Shown here in pieces: positions 51,110 to 59,310 of a DNA stretch of 64,000 nucleotides. The notes beneath the pieces were generated by a model. That model saw nothing but the letters and a program-made list of their open reading frames with translations. It ran no database searches and was not told the DNA's origin. Every line of letters starts with the position of its first letter. The stretch's first letter is position 1. The stretch comes from VRUE01 sp963814915 (lineage in GTDB: Bacteria > Actinomycetota > Thermoleophilia > Solirubrobacterales > 70-9). The position numbers were made by a program, and so were the translations under genes. Where the stretch lies: assembly GCA_963814915.1 (NCBI GenBank), contig CAWFEI010000009.1, positions 62,001 to 126,000 on the forward strand, read 5' to 3'.

Positions 51110-52299
51110 GCTGCCACTTCCTTTCGGTCGGCGGCGGGAAAGTGGCCGCTGTCGATTTGCTTGCGAAGGGCTGGGATGGCGCGCGGGCGTCCCACGGTCA
51201 GGCCGCCGACGGCAATGCCCGACTGAGTGAAGACGGCTTCGAAGTCGCGCGACGCCGGGTCGCCGTCGAACGCAATGTCGTCCGAACGGTGGGCGTGGCC
51301 GACGTACTGGATCCGCAACCCGTACTGGTCGCTCCAGAAGCTGGGCAGCGGGGGCGTGCCGGGATACTCGCCGAGCATCGACTTGGCGACCGCGGCGCCT
51401 TGCCAGGCGGCGGCGTCCCAGTGCTCGGTGCGGGCATGCACGCCGAAGCGCGGGTCGAAGGGCACCGAGGCGTCGCCGGCGGCAAAGACAGCGGCCAGCT
51501 TGGTGCGGCCGGCGGTATCGGTGCGCACTCCACCGGCCTCGAGGCCGCTGCCGTCCAGCCAGCCGGTGGCCGGGATCGTGCCGACGCCGACGACGACCGC
51601 ATCGCAGGCAAGCACAGTGCCGTCGGCGAGGACGAGCTCCTCCACACTGCCGCTGCCGCGGGCGCCCTCCAGCATCGCGCCGGTCAGGACTCGGACACCT
51701 TCGTCCCGGTGCAACTCGGCGAACCAGGCGCCCAGCTCGGCGCCGAGGATCGGCGCCAGCGGCGTCTCCAGCGCCTCGATCATCGTCACCTCCACACCGA
51801 GCCGCCGCGCCGTCGCCGCCACCTCCTGGCCGATGAAGCCTGCGCCGACGATCGCCAGGCGGGCGCCGGCGGTCAGCTCGCCGCGCAGCCGGCGGGCGTC
51901 GGTCAGCGTGCGCAGGTAGTGGACGTTCTCGAAGCCCTCCAGGAACGGCAGGCGGCGGGCGGCTCCGCCTGTGGCGATCAACAGCTTCTCGTAAGAGAGC
52001 TCCGCGCCGGAGTCGAGCAGCAGTCGCCGCGCCGCCGGATCCAGGCCTTCGGCGCGGACGCCGAGCAGCAGATCGACCCGCTTCTCCTCATACCACTGCG
52101 CCGGGCGGTAGGCGACCGTCTCCTCGTTCACATCCCCGGCCAGCAGCTCCTTGGAGAGGGGCGGCCGGTCATAGGGCGGGTCGGGCTCAGCGCAGACCAT
52201 CCGCACCGGACCTTCGTAGTCGCGCCGCCGCAGGGTCTCGGCGCAGCGCTGAGCGGCGAGGCCGCCGCCGACGATGACAACACCATTGTCTTTCATCAT
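51106..52299 (-). CDS. FAD-dependent NAD(P)H:ferredoxin reductase
   Basis: 397 aa. FAD loop GVVIVGGGLAAQRCAETLRR, the ferredoxin-reductase motif PYDRPPLSKELL, NAD loop ARLAIVGAGFIGQEVAATAR and second FAD motif VFAAGDASVPFD. It belongs to the rubredoxin/putidaredoxin reductase type. ATG at 52299 overlaps the membrane protein stop (ATGA) and follows GGAGG; a second ATG is adjacent. It should pass electrons from NAD(P)H to the coupled ferredoxin and perhaps to the membrane heme protein. Confidence 0.92.
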   Translation of the reverse strand: MMKDNGVVIVGGGLAAQRCAETLRRRDYEGPVRMVCAEPDPPYDRPPLSKELLAGDVNEETVAYRPAQWYEEKRVDLLLGVRAEGLDPAARRLLLDSGAELSYEKLLIATGGAARRLPFLEGFENVHYLRTLTDARRLRGELTAGARLAIVGAGFIGQEVAATARRLGVEVTMIEALETPLAPILGAELGAWFAELHRDEGVRVLTGAMLEGARGSGSVEELVLADGTVLACDAVVVGVGTIPATGWLDGSGLEAGGVRTDTAGRTKLAAVFAAGDASVPFDPRFGVHARTEHWDAAAWQGAAVAKSMLGEYPGTPPLPSFWSDQYGLRIQYVGHAHRSDDIAFDGDPASRDFEAVFTQSGIAVGGLTVGRPRAIPALRKQIDSGHFPAADRKEVAA

Positions 52300-52967
52300 G
52301 CTTCCTCCAAGGCCGGGGTTTGGGAAAGGGAGCCGCCGCGCTGGTGGGCGGCGGGAAGTGGGCGGTGGTCGCGCCCACCGGCGTGTTCGCGTTCCTCCTG
52401 GCGCGAGCGGCTGCGCTTGGCGCCGCCGGAGAACACCCGGTAGACGAACAGGCCGGCGATGACGGGGGCCGTCATCAGCACCCACCAGCGGAACCAGACG
52501 GTGGACGCGTCGGTCCCGGAGCCAAACGCGTGGACCAGGCCGAGCACGTAGACGAGGATCGTCGCTCGGTGCGCTTTGCGCCAGAGCTTGGCGCCGACCC
52601 GTTTGCGAAAGTAGAAGCTGAGGCCGAGCGCGGCGGCGAGGTAGCCGCCGATCACGCCGAGGCCCGTCCACAAAGGCCGGAAGCCCATCGTGAAGGGAAC
52701 GGTCACCCCTTCCACCCCGGGGTTCAACCAGGGGTCGCCGAGCAGGGTGATGCCGTGGACAGAGATCGCGATCAGACCGGCGAGGGCGGTGTGCTCATGG
52801 ATCGCCAGCAGTTTGCGTGAGAGACCGGGGCGGCGCATCACCTTGCCGGCCATCATCAGGCCAAGGCCGACTGAGATCGTCACGAGGACCAGCGCGACCA
52901 GGCCGGAGGCGCGGCTCGCCAGCCACCAGCCGTGGGTCTGCAGCGTGGTCGAAGCGGCGGCGTTCAC
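52296..52967 (-). CDS. Ferric-reductase-like transmembrane heme protein
   Basis: 223 aa with about six membrane spans and two His pairs spaced for stacked hemes: HEHTALAGLIAISVHG and AHRATILVYVLGLVHA. No FAD or NAD domain is fused, unlike NADPH oxidases, so electrons must come from a separate flavoprotein. A polar Arg/Glu/His-rich tail of about 45 residues ends the chain. The GTG start overlaps apbE in GTGA. Resembles the MsrQ/YedZ superfamily. Confidence 0.82.
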   Translation of the reverse strand: MNAAASTTLQTHGWWLASRASGLVALVLVTISVGLGLMMAGKVMRRPGLSRKLLAIHEHTALAGLIAISVHGITLLGDPWLNPGVEGVTVPFTMGFRPLWTGLGVIGGYLAAALGLSFYFRKRVGAKLWRKAHRATILVYVLGLVHAFGSGTDASTVWFRWWVLMTAPVIAGLFVYRVFSGGAKRSRSRQEEREHAGGRDHRPLPAAHQRGGSLSQTPALEEA

Positions 52968-53953
52968 CGGGCCCTCCCCCCGACCAAGGTGTCCGGAATG
53001 CGGATACGCGGACGGGCGACGCTTAGTGGGCCGACAGCCTCGATCCGGCCGCTGTCATGAATCAGGAAGCCGCCCTGTTCGGCAAGCACGTCGAGCCCGG
53101 CCTCGGGCCCGGAGAGCAGCGCGGCCTTGGAGAGGGTCTCCGCCTCGACCGCGGTCTCACCGAGCGCGGTGACGCCGACCAGCCCGGTCCAGGCCGGCTC
53201 GCCGGTCGCCGGGTCGAGCAGGTGGTGGGCGTAGCGGCCGTCCTTGTCGCGCCAGATGCGCACGTTGAGGCCCGAGGTCGCGACGCCGCCGGTGCCGAGC
53301 CGAAGCACGTGGGCGCGCTCCCCCGTCAGCGGATGCTCGACGTAGACCTCATAGGGGTTGACCAGAGCATCGGCGCCGCCGATCCGTATGTCGCCGCCGC
53401 AATCGACGATGAAGCGCGAGTAGCCACGCAGCTGTGCGGCAACGAGGTCGGCCGCCAGCCCCTTGCCGGCGCCGCCGGTGTCGAAGCGGACGCCGGGCGG
53501 GCGAGAGATCGTGCCGGCCTGCTCGTCAACCTTGAATCGCCGCCAGCGCGCCGCCGGATTGGGGCTCGCCGGGTGTCGGGGAGGTGCCTCACCGAGGGCC
53601 ACGCCAAGCGGGGCGCCGGGCATCCCGGCGCGCGAGGCGACATACCCGGCCGACTCGATCTCGTCGGCCAAGGTCGGATCGACCAGGCCGCCGCTGCGCT
53701 CGGCCGCCATCAGCCCCGCCTTGACCGCGGCTCGGAGCAGCTCGGACGCCGGCACGCACTCACGCGGATCGGCGTTGAGCGCGCTCAGCTCGCTGTCGGG
53801 TTTGAACCGTGACAGCGCCGCGTCGAAGTCGACGATGAATTGCCGCGCCCGCTCGGCTGCCACCGGCGCCGGAGCCATCCCGGGCTCCGGCTCGCCGATC
53901 AGCAGCCGGACATGGGAGCCCATCGCGTCGAAGGTGACGTCGTGCTCGCTCAT
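52964..53953 (-). CDS. apbE: FAD:protein FMN transferase
   Basis: 329 aa. ApbE signatures: FDAMGSHVRLLIGE at the start, RFDTGGAGKGLAADLVAAQL, DCGGDIRIGG and HHLLDPATGEP. ApbE links FMN to Thr/Ser of exported or membrane proteins. I see no lipobox, so a cytoplasmic form or secretion by another signal must be assumed. Coupled to the heme membrane protein, it suggests a flavinylated partner in the same system, yet no FMN-binding domain protein is encoded nearby. Confidence 0.9.
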   Translation of the reverse strand: MSEHDVTFDAMGSHVRLLIGEPEPGMAPAPVAAERARQFIVDFDAALSRFKPDSELSALNADPRECVPASELLRAAVKAGLMAAERSGGLVDPTLADEIESAGYVASRAGMPGAPLGVALGEAPPRHPASPNPAARWRRFKVDEQAGTISRPPGVRFDTGGAGKGLAADLVAAQLRGYSRFIVDCGGDIRIGGADALVNPYEVYVEHPLTGERAHVLRLGTGGVATSGLNVRIWRDKDGRYAHHLLDPATGEPAWTGLVGVTALGETAVEAETLSKAALLSGPEAGLDVLAEQGGFLIHDSGRIEAVGPLSVARPRIRIPDTLVGGRAR

Positions 53954-53954
53954 G

Positions 53955-54239
53955 TCACGAGGCGCTGGTCGTGACTGGGGCGGCGCCGGAAGCCGAGACT
54001 GCCGACGCCGAGCTCGTGGTGACGGGGCCGCTGGTCACGGTCGAGGCGCCGGGCGCCGGGACGAAGGTCGTGACGACTCGCCGCTTTATCACCTTGCGGA
54101 CCAGGACCTGCTGGGGCGCCGGAGCGCTGGCGGCGCTGAGCTTGTAGGTGAGCACGGCGAAGAGCACCGCAAAGAGGGCTACCGACCCCCAGAGCACCAG
54201 GGCGGGACTGGGGCGGCGGGTTCGGGCTCGCTCAGTCAT
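53955..54239 (-). CDS. Small single-span protein with Ser/Thr/Ala-rich outer part
   Basis: 94 aa. A short basic head (MTERARTRRPSP), one membrane span (VLWGSVALFAVLFAVLTY), then an extracellular region containing VLVRKVIKRRVVTTFVPAPG and a Ser/Thr/Ala tail. The KVIKRRVV stretch resembles KVIRRTIHV of the next protein upstream, so the two share a motif. ATG inside the previous gene's end (8-nt overlap). Function unknown; probably part of the redox operon's surface module. Confidence 0.65.
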   Translation of the reverse strand: MTERARTRRPSPALVLWGSVALFAVLFAVLTYKLSAASAPAPQQVLVRKVIKRRVVTTFVPAPGASTVTSGPVTTSSASAVSASGAAPVTTSAS

Positions 54240-54840
54240 CGCCATGCTCGCTCTCGTGCTCATGCTCGCCGCCACCGCCGGCCGCTCCGCCGCCGCTGCT
54301 GGAGGTGACGACCGGTGCGCTCGAGCCTCCGCCAGAGCCTGCGCTGGCGCCGCTCGTGTGAGTGGCGATTGGCGCGGTGTGAGCCGCCCCGCCGCCGGAG
54401 CCGGCGTTGGAGTGAGAGCCGCTGGTGTGGGTGGCGACGGGCTTGGAGCCCGAGCCGGTCGTCGCCCCGGCGGAGCCGCCGGGGGAACTCGACGATCCGC
54501 TGGAAGAGGTCGAAACCGGCGAGGAGGTGTAGGAGGAGGAAGACGGGGTGGATCCCGCCGACCCGGTCGAGGAGGCGCCCGTGGTGGCACTGCCGCCACC
54601 GCCGCTCCCACCCGCGTAGCCGCTGGCGGTACCGGCGACCGGGGACGAGCCAGCCGGATGGTTCGGTTTGGCGTGCTTGGTCACGTGGATGGTCCGGCGG
54701 ATCACCTTGGTTCGGACCTGCGGCTTGGCGGCCACCGGTTCGGAGGCCTGCTGGTGATTCGCGCTCAGCGCCAGACCGGTCAGCCCCCCCAGGCCGAGGA
54801 TGGTCATGCCCGTCGCGATTCTCGTCTTGACTCTTTTCAC
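54232..54840 (-). CDS. Ser/Gly/Thr-rich surface protein of the redox operon
   Basis: 202 aa from a GTG with AGGAGGAG upstream. An N-terminal signal anchor (KTRIATGMTILGLGGLTGLA) is followed by VRTKVIRRTIHVTKH and then about 140 residues of Ser, Gly, Thr and Ala repeats, ending EHEHESEHGDD, a possible metal-binding tail. Short SGAS and TGAS motifs occur in the low-complexity part. It is first in the operon with apbE and the heme protein. In related operons an FMN-binding protein is often found here, but no such domain is visible. Confidence 0.65.
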   Translation of the reverse strand: MKRVKTRIATGMTILGLGGLTGLALSANHQQASEPVAAKPQVRTKVIRRTIHVTKHAKPNHPAGSSPVAGTASGYAGGSGGGGSATTGASSTGSAGSTPSSSSYTSSPVSTSSSGSSSSPGGSAGATTGSGSKPVATHTSGSHSNAGSGGGAAHTAPIATHTSGASAGSGGGSSAPVVTSSSGGGAAGGGGEHEHESEHGDD

Positions 54841-54965
54841 GTCGATCTCCTCCTGGCCGAAGTTGTCGACGCAGTGTGGACCGGGTGCGTTCAAGTCGAA
54901 CCAAGGCGCCGGTAAAGGGTTGGCAAAGCCTCACGCCGCCCCTGGGCCTTCCCGAATCCCGCCGT

Positions 54966-54971
54966 TACAGT
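54966..54971 (+). promoter_or_regulatory. -10 box for the two-component system
   Basis: TACAGT ends 7 nt before the ATG at 54978, so the transcript should start at the A of the start codon. Confidence 0.45.
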
Positions 54972-54977
54972 TGCCGC

Positions 54978-55694
54978 ATGGCCACCCCGGCGCCGAGCGG
55001 ACGCATCCTCGTCGTCGAGGACGAGGGCTCTATCTCCGAGCCGTTCGCCGAGGCGCTGCGCCGGGCGGGCTTCGAGGCGCTGGTGACGGGGACCGCGGCC
55101 GGTGCGCTGCGCATCGCGGAGGAGTCCGAGCCGGACCTGGTCATGCTCGACCTCTCCCTCCCCGACGGCGACGGCCGCGACGTCTGCCGCGAGCTGCGCC
55201 GGCTCTCCGACGTGCCGATCGTGATGCTGACCGCGCGCGGCACCGAGATGGACAAGATCGTCGGCCTGGAGCTGGGCGCCGACGACTATGTGGTCAAGCC
55301 GTTCAGCGCCGCCGAGGTGATTTCGCGGATCCGGGCCGTGCTGCGTCGCAGCACCCCGCGCGACGGCTCCTCCGCGGCGCCGATCCGGATCGGCGAGCTG
55401 GAGCTCGACCCGGCCGCGCGGATCGCCAGGCTGGGGTCGGCCGAGCTCGAGCTCTCGCGCAAGGAGTTCGACCTGCTCGGCGAGCTGATGCGCCACGCCG
55501 GGCACGTGGTCACACGCGAGGACCTGATGGCGAAGGTCTGGGACGTCAACTGGTTCGGCTCCACCAAGACGCTCGACGTCCACGTCGGCTGGCTGCGGCG
55601 CAAGCTCGGCGACGACCCCAACGACCCCACATACATCGAGACCGTGCGCGGGGTCGGGTTCCGCTTCGCCGTGCAAGAGCCTGAGACGCAATGA
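54978..55694 (+). CDS. OmpR-family response regulator
   Basis: 238 aa. Receiver domain with ILVVEDEGS, phospho-acceptor Asp in LVMLDLSLPDGDG, and DDYVVKPFSAAEV with the conserved Lys; winged helix with LELSRKEFDLLGELMRHAGH and TLDVHVGWLRRKLG. Translation is coupled to the kinase by ATGA. It is divergent from the redox operon, with 137 bp between starts, and is its likely regulator. Confidence 0.92.
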   Translation: MATPAPSGRILVVEDEGSISEPFAEALRRAGFEALVTGTAAGALRIAEESEPDLVMLDLSLPDGDGRDVCRELRRLSDVPIVMLTARGTEMDKIVGLELGADDYVVKPFSAAEVISRIRAVLRRSTPRDGSSAAPIRIGELELDPAARIARLGSAELELSRKEFDLLGELMRHAGHVVTREDLMAKVWDVNWFGSTKTLDVHVGWLRRKLGDDPNDPTYIETVRGVGFRFAVQEPETQ

Positions 55695-57058
55695 GTCTGC
55701 GGGCGACCCTGCTGCTGGCGTTGGCCTATGTCCTGCTGCTGGCGCTGATCGCGCTCGGTGTGCCGCTCGCGGTCAGCCTGCGCGACCGGGTCGACTCCGA
55801 GGTCAAGAGCCAGGCACGCAGCCAGGCCGAGGTCGTCGCCGCCAGCGCCTCGGAGCTGCTCGACCCGTCGCAGCCCGCCGGCCTGCGACGGCTGGCGAAG
55901 ATCTCCGCCGACAGCGTCCGTGGGCGAACGATCGTCGTCGACCGCCGCGGCCGCCTGCTCGCCGACTCGGCCGGCGAACCGCTCGGGCGCAGCTACGCCA
56001 GCCGGCCCGAGGTCAGGGCCGCGCTGCGTGGCAACAGCGAGCAGATCAGCCGCAACAGCAGCACTCTGGGCGCCGACATCCTCGCCACGGCCGTGCCCGT
56101 GCTCGAGCACGGGCGGTCTGGCGGTGCGGTGCGGATCACGCAGAGCGTCGCCGCCGTCAACCGCGCCGTGCGCACCTCCCTGCTCGACCTCGCCGCGCTC
56201 GCCGGCGTCGTCGGTCTGCTCGGCCTCGCCGCCGGCGCCCTGATCGCCCGTCAGATCGCCCTGCCGATCCGCCGTCTCGACCGCGCCGCGCGCCGCGTCG
56301 CCGAGGGGGATCTGGAAACCGCGGTGCTGGTCGAGGGCAGCTCCGAGCAGCGTTCGCTCGGCCGGGCTTTCAACGAGATGACCGAGCGGATCCGGCGACT
56401 GCTGCGCTCCCAGCAGGACTTCGTCGCCGACGCCTCGCACCAGCTACGCACGCCGCTCACCGGCCTGCGTTTGCGGCTCGAGAACCTCGCCGACCGGAAA
56501 GCCGACGACGTGGCGACCGCGGCTGAGCTGGAGGCCTCGATCGGCGAGATCGACCGCCTCTCGCAGATCGTCGACGAGCTTCTGCTCCTCAGCCGCGCCG
56601 GCGAGCACGAGTTGCCCGGCGAGCGCATCGACCTCGACGAAGCGGCGGCGCGGGCGGCCGAGCGCTGGCGCCGCACCGCGGAAGAGCGCGGGATCGCGGT
56701 CGAGCTTGACGGCAACGGCCAGGCAAGCGCCTGGTGCGCCAGGCCGGACCTCGACCGCGCGATCGACTCGCTTGTCGAGAACGCGCTGCGCTACTCGCCT
56801 TCCGGCTCCACGGTTTGGATCGCTTCCGCCCCGGGCCGTATCGAGGTTCTCGACGAGGGGCCCGGACTGGAGCCGGGCGAGGAGGAGGCCGTCTTCGAGC
56901 GCTTCAGCCGCGGCAGCGCAGGGCGGCGCGGACCGAGTGGCACCGGACTCGGTCTGGCGATCGCGCGTGAGCTGACCCGGCAGTGGGACGGCGACGTCAC
57001 GCTGCGCAATCGCGACTCGGACGGCCTGTGTGCTGTCATTGAGCTACCGGAGCGATGA
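55691..57058 (+). CDS. Sensor histidine kinase
   Basis: 455 aa. Two membrane spans (about 5-30 and 160-182) enclose a periplasmic sensor domain of about 130 residues; HAMP follows (ALPIRRLDRAARRVAEGDLE), then the H-box DASHQLRTPLTGLRLRLENL, N-box LVENALRYSP and GTGLGLAIARELT. The loop has no Cys or His-rich cluster that would reveal the signal. Coupled to the upstream regulator and to a small surface protein downstream, both by ATGA. Confidence 0.93.
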   Translation: MSLRATLLLALAYVLLLALIALGVPLAVSLRDRVDSEVKSQARSQAEVVAASASELLDPSQPAGLRRLAKISADSVRGRTIVVDRRGRLLADSAGEPLGRSYASRPEVRAALRGNSEQISRNSSTLGADILATAVPVLEHGRSGGAVRITQSVAAVNRAVRTSLLDLAALAGVVGLLGLAAGALIARQIALPIRRLDRAARRVAEGDLETAVLVEGSSEQRSLGRAFNEMTERIRRLLRSQQDFVADASHQLRTPLTGLRLRLENLADRKADDVATAAELEASIGEIDRLSQIVDELLLLSRAGEHELPGERIDLDEAAARAAERWRRTAEERGIAVELDGNGQASAWCARPDLDRAIDSLVENALRYSPSGSTVWIASAPGRIEVLDEGPGLEPGEEEAVFERFSRGSAGRRGPSGTGLGLAIARELTRQWDGDVTLRNRDSDGLCAVIELPER

Positions 57059-57438
57059 TTTCGACGGCAACCCTGAAATGGCTCGGCCTGGCGTTGCTCG
57101 GCATCGCCATCGCGGCCGGAGTGGCGATCGCCGCCGGCAATCTAGCCGGACAGCAGATCGGCCTCTCCTCCGAATCGATCTCCGCCGGCGACGCATTGGC
57201 TCCGGTGGCGCGCTCGACCGTGGGCCACCGTTCGGCGCATTCGGGCAAGCGCACCGGCGATGGCCGGCCGACTCCGACCGCCCCTGCGACGACGCGGTCC
57301 ACCCCTGCTCCCCAGCCCGAAACGCCGACGGCGGTCGAAGCCCAGCCGCCGCCTCGAGAAGGAGACGACTCGCATGGCGGTGGCGGCAACGGCGACTCGG
57401 GCGGCAGTGGCTCGGGCGGCCACGGCGCCGACGACTGA
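57055..57438 (+). CDS. Small anchored Pro/Gly/Ser-rich protein coupled to the kinase
   Basis: 127 aa. One N-terminal membrane span (LKWLGLALLGIAIAAGVAIA), a Thr/Pro-rich stretch and a Gly/Ser/Asp/His tail (DDSHGGGGNGD, GGHGADD). No family recognised. Its ATG overlaps the kinase stop. The design, anchor plus disordered His-containing tail, matches the two proteins of the divergent operon, so it may be a third component or a sensor accessory. Confidence 0.65.
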   Translation: MISTATLKWLGLALLGIAIAAGVAIAAGNLAGQQIGLSSESISAGDALAPVARSTVGHRSAHSGKRTGDGRPTPTAPATTRSTPAPQPETPTAVEAQPPPREGDDSHGGGGNGDSGGSGSGGHGADD

Positions 57439-57442
57439 CGGC

Positions 57443-59290
57443 TTACAGCGCCCGCTCGACCGCGGTCACGATGTGGGCGGCGTCGATGCCGGCCGCGGCG
57501 AGGAGTGCGTCGGGGGGGCCGCTGGTGGGGCGCTCGCTGACGGCGAGGCGGACCAGCGGGGTGCCCGAAGCCGCTTCGGCGAGGACGCCGGCGACGGTCT
57601 CGCCGATGCCGCCCTCGGCCCAGTGGTCCTCGACCGTGATCAGAGCCTCGGTCTCCTTCGCCGCCCGGAGGATCGCGTCGCGGTCGACCGGCTTGACCGA
57701 GTAGAGGTCGATCACCCTGGCCGCGATTCCCTTCGCGGCGAGCTGCTCGGCCGCATCGAGCGATTCGTGCAGGGTGATGCCGGCGCCGATCAGGGTGACC
57801 CGGTCGTCATCGCCACTGCGCACAGTGCGGCTGCCGCCGATCTCGAAGCTCTCGTCGGCCCCGTAGAGGACCGGGGTCGCGCCACGGGTCGTGCGCATGT
57901 AGCTGATTCCGCGGTGCTCGCGCATCGCGTCGAGCAGGGCGACGGCCTGGTTGGCGTCGCTCGGATAGAGAACGACACTGCCGAGGACGGCACGCAGCGA
58001 GGCGATGTCTTCGAGCGCCATCTGCGAGGGCCCGTCGGGGCCGATCGAGACGCCGACGTGGGAGCCGCAGAGCTTCAGGTCGGCGTCGGAGATCGCGGCC
58101 ATGCGGACGAAGTCGTAGGCGCGGCTGAGGAAGGCGCCGAACGAGGACGCGAAGGGCTTCCAGCCGCGCGTCTGCAGGCCGACGCCGGCGGCGACCATCT
58201 GCTGCTCGGCGATGTACATCTCGAAGAAGCGCTCGGGGTGCTTGGCGGCGAAGCGTTCGGCGTAGGTCGAGTTGCCGACCTCGCCGTCGAGCGCGACCAC
58301 CTGCTCGTCGATCGAGCCGAGCCAGGCAAGGCCGTCTCCGTAGGCGCCGCGGGTCGCGACCTTCTCGCCAATCTCGTAGCTGGGTCGCTCGACCTCCGCC
58401 CGGGCAACCTCGTAGGAGCGCGCCTCGGGCGGGGACTGGACCTCGACCCGCAGCGAACGCTCGCCGCCCAGCTCCTCGACCGCAGCGTCGGGCTCGGCCA
58501 GCGGCTTGCCGTGCTGGTTGGGCTGGTCCTCGACCGCCGCGACGCCCGAGCCCTTCTTGGTGCGGGCGAAGATTGCCGCGGGCCTGCCGGCGGCGAGCGC
58601 CTGCGCGTAGGCGGCGTCGATCGCCTCCAGGTCGTGCCCGTCGATCTCCTGAACGTCCCAGCCGCAGGCCACGGCGCGCGCCGCCCAGGAGGCGGTGTCC
58701 CACTCGTGCATGGTCGGGCCGCGCTGGCCGAGCCGGTTGACGTCGACGATCGCGATCATGTTGTCCAGGCCCGCCTGGCCGGCGTGCTCGAAGGCCTCCC
58801 ACATCGAGCCCTCGGCGAGCTCGGAGTCCCCGCAGAGGACCCAGACGCGGAAGTCGGCGCTCTCCAGCCGCTTGCCGGCCAGCGCGATCCCGACCGAGAT
58901 CGGCAGGCCCTGGCCGAGCGAGCCGGTGGCGACGTCGACCCAGGGGATTTCCGGCGTCGGGTGGCCCTGCAGGCGCGAGCCGAACTCGCGGAAGGTGAGC
59001 AGCTCCTCGTCCTCGATCGCCCCGGCCATCTTGTACATCCCGTAGAGCAGCGGCGAGGCGTGGCCCTTGGAGAAGACCAGGTGGTCGTTGGCGCGGTTCT
59101 CGGGGGCATCGAAGTCGTAGCGCAGGTAGCGGGCCATCAGCACCGCCATCAGGTCGGCGGCCGACATCGAGGAGGTCGGGTGGCCGGAGTTCGCGGCGGC
59201 CGCGGAGCGCACCGAATCCACCCGCAGCTGTTGCGCCAGTTCGTGTAGCTGCGTGCGGTCGATCGTTCCCTCCGAGGTCGCCTGCTCCAT
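57443..59290 (-). CDS. tkt: Transketolase
   Basis: 615 aa. Thiamine diphosphate-binding part: SVRSAAAANSGHPTSSMSAA, KGHASPLLYGM and GDSELAEGSMWEAFEH plus IVDVNRLGQRG (metal and cofactor loop). Pyrimidine domain: GEVGNSTYAERF, IAEQQMVAAGVGLQ. It is shorter than E. coli transketolase and resembles the actinobacterial/archaeal-like single-chain form. ATG with TAAAGT 8 nt before it. Follows nadA by 20 nt. Confidence 0.9.
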   Translation of the reverse strand: MEQATSEGTIDRTQLHELAQQLRVDSVRSAAAANSGHPTSSMSAADLMAVLMARYLRYDFDAPENRANDHLVFSKGHASPLLYGMYKMAGAIEDEELLTFREFGSRLQGHPTPEIPWVDVATGSLGQGLPISVGIALAGKRLESADFRVWVLCGDSELAEGSMWEAFEHAGQAGLDNMIAIVDVNRLGQRGPTMHEWDTASWAARAVACGWDVQEIDGHDLEAIDAAYAQALAAGRPAAIFARTKKGSGVAAVEDQPNQHGKPLAEPDAAVEELGGERSLRVEVQSPPEARSYEVARAEVERPSYEIGEKVATRGAYGDGLAWLGSIDEQVVALDGEVGNSTYAERFAAKHPERFFEMYIAEQQMVAAGVGLQTRGWKPFASSFGAFLSRAYDFVRMAAISDADLKLCGSHVGVSIGPDGPSQMALEDIASLRAVLGSVVLYPSDANQAVALLDAMREHRGISYMRTTRGATPVLYGADESFEIGGSRTVRSGDDDRVTLIGAGITLHESLDAAEQLAAKGIAARVIDLYSVKPVDRDAILRAAKETEALITVEDHWAEGGIGETVAGVLAEAASGTPLVRLAVSERPTSGPPDALLAAAGIDAAHIVTAVERAL

Positions 59291-59297
59291 GGCTCTG

Positions 59298-59303
59298 ACT
59301 TTA
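59298..59303 (-). promoter_or_regulatory. -10 box for transketolase
   Basis: TAAAGT on the minus strand ends 8 nt before the ATG, just inside the 20-bp gap after nadA. A leaderless transcript is possible beside read-through from nadA. Confidence 0.35.
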
Positions 59304-59310
59304 TCTAGAG

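Noticed and set aside
57260..59248. 662-codon open frame antisense to transketolase
   Set aside because: Mirror of a conserved enzyme; composition typical of a shadow frame.
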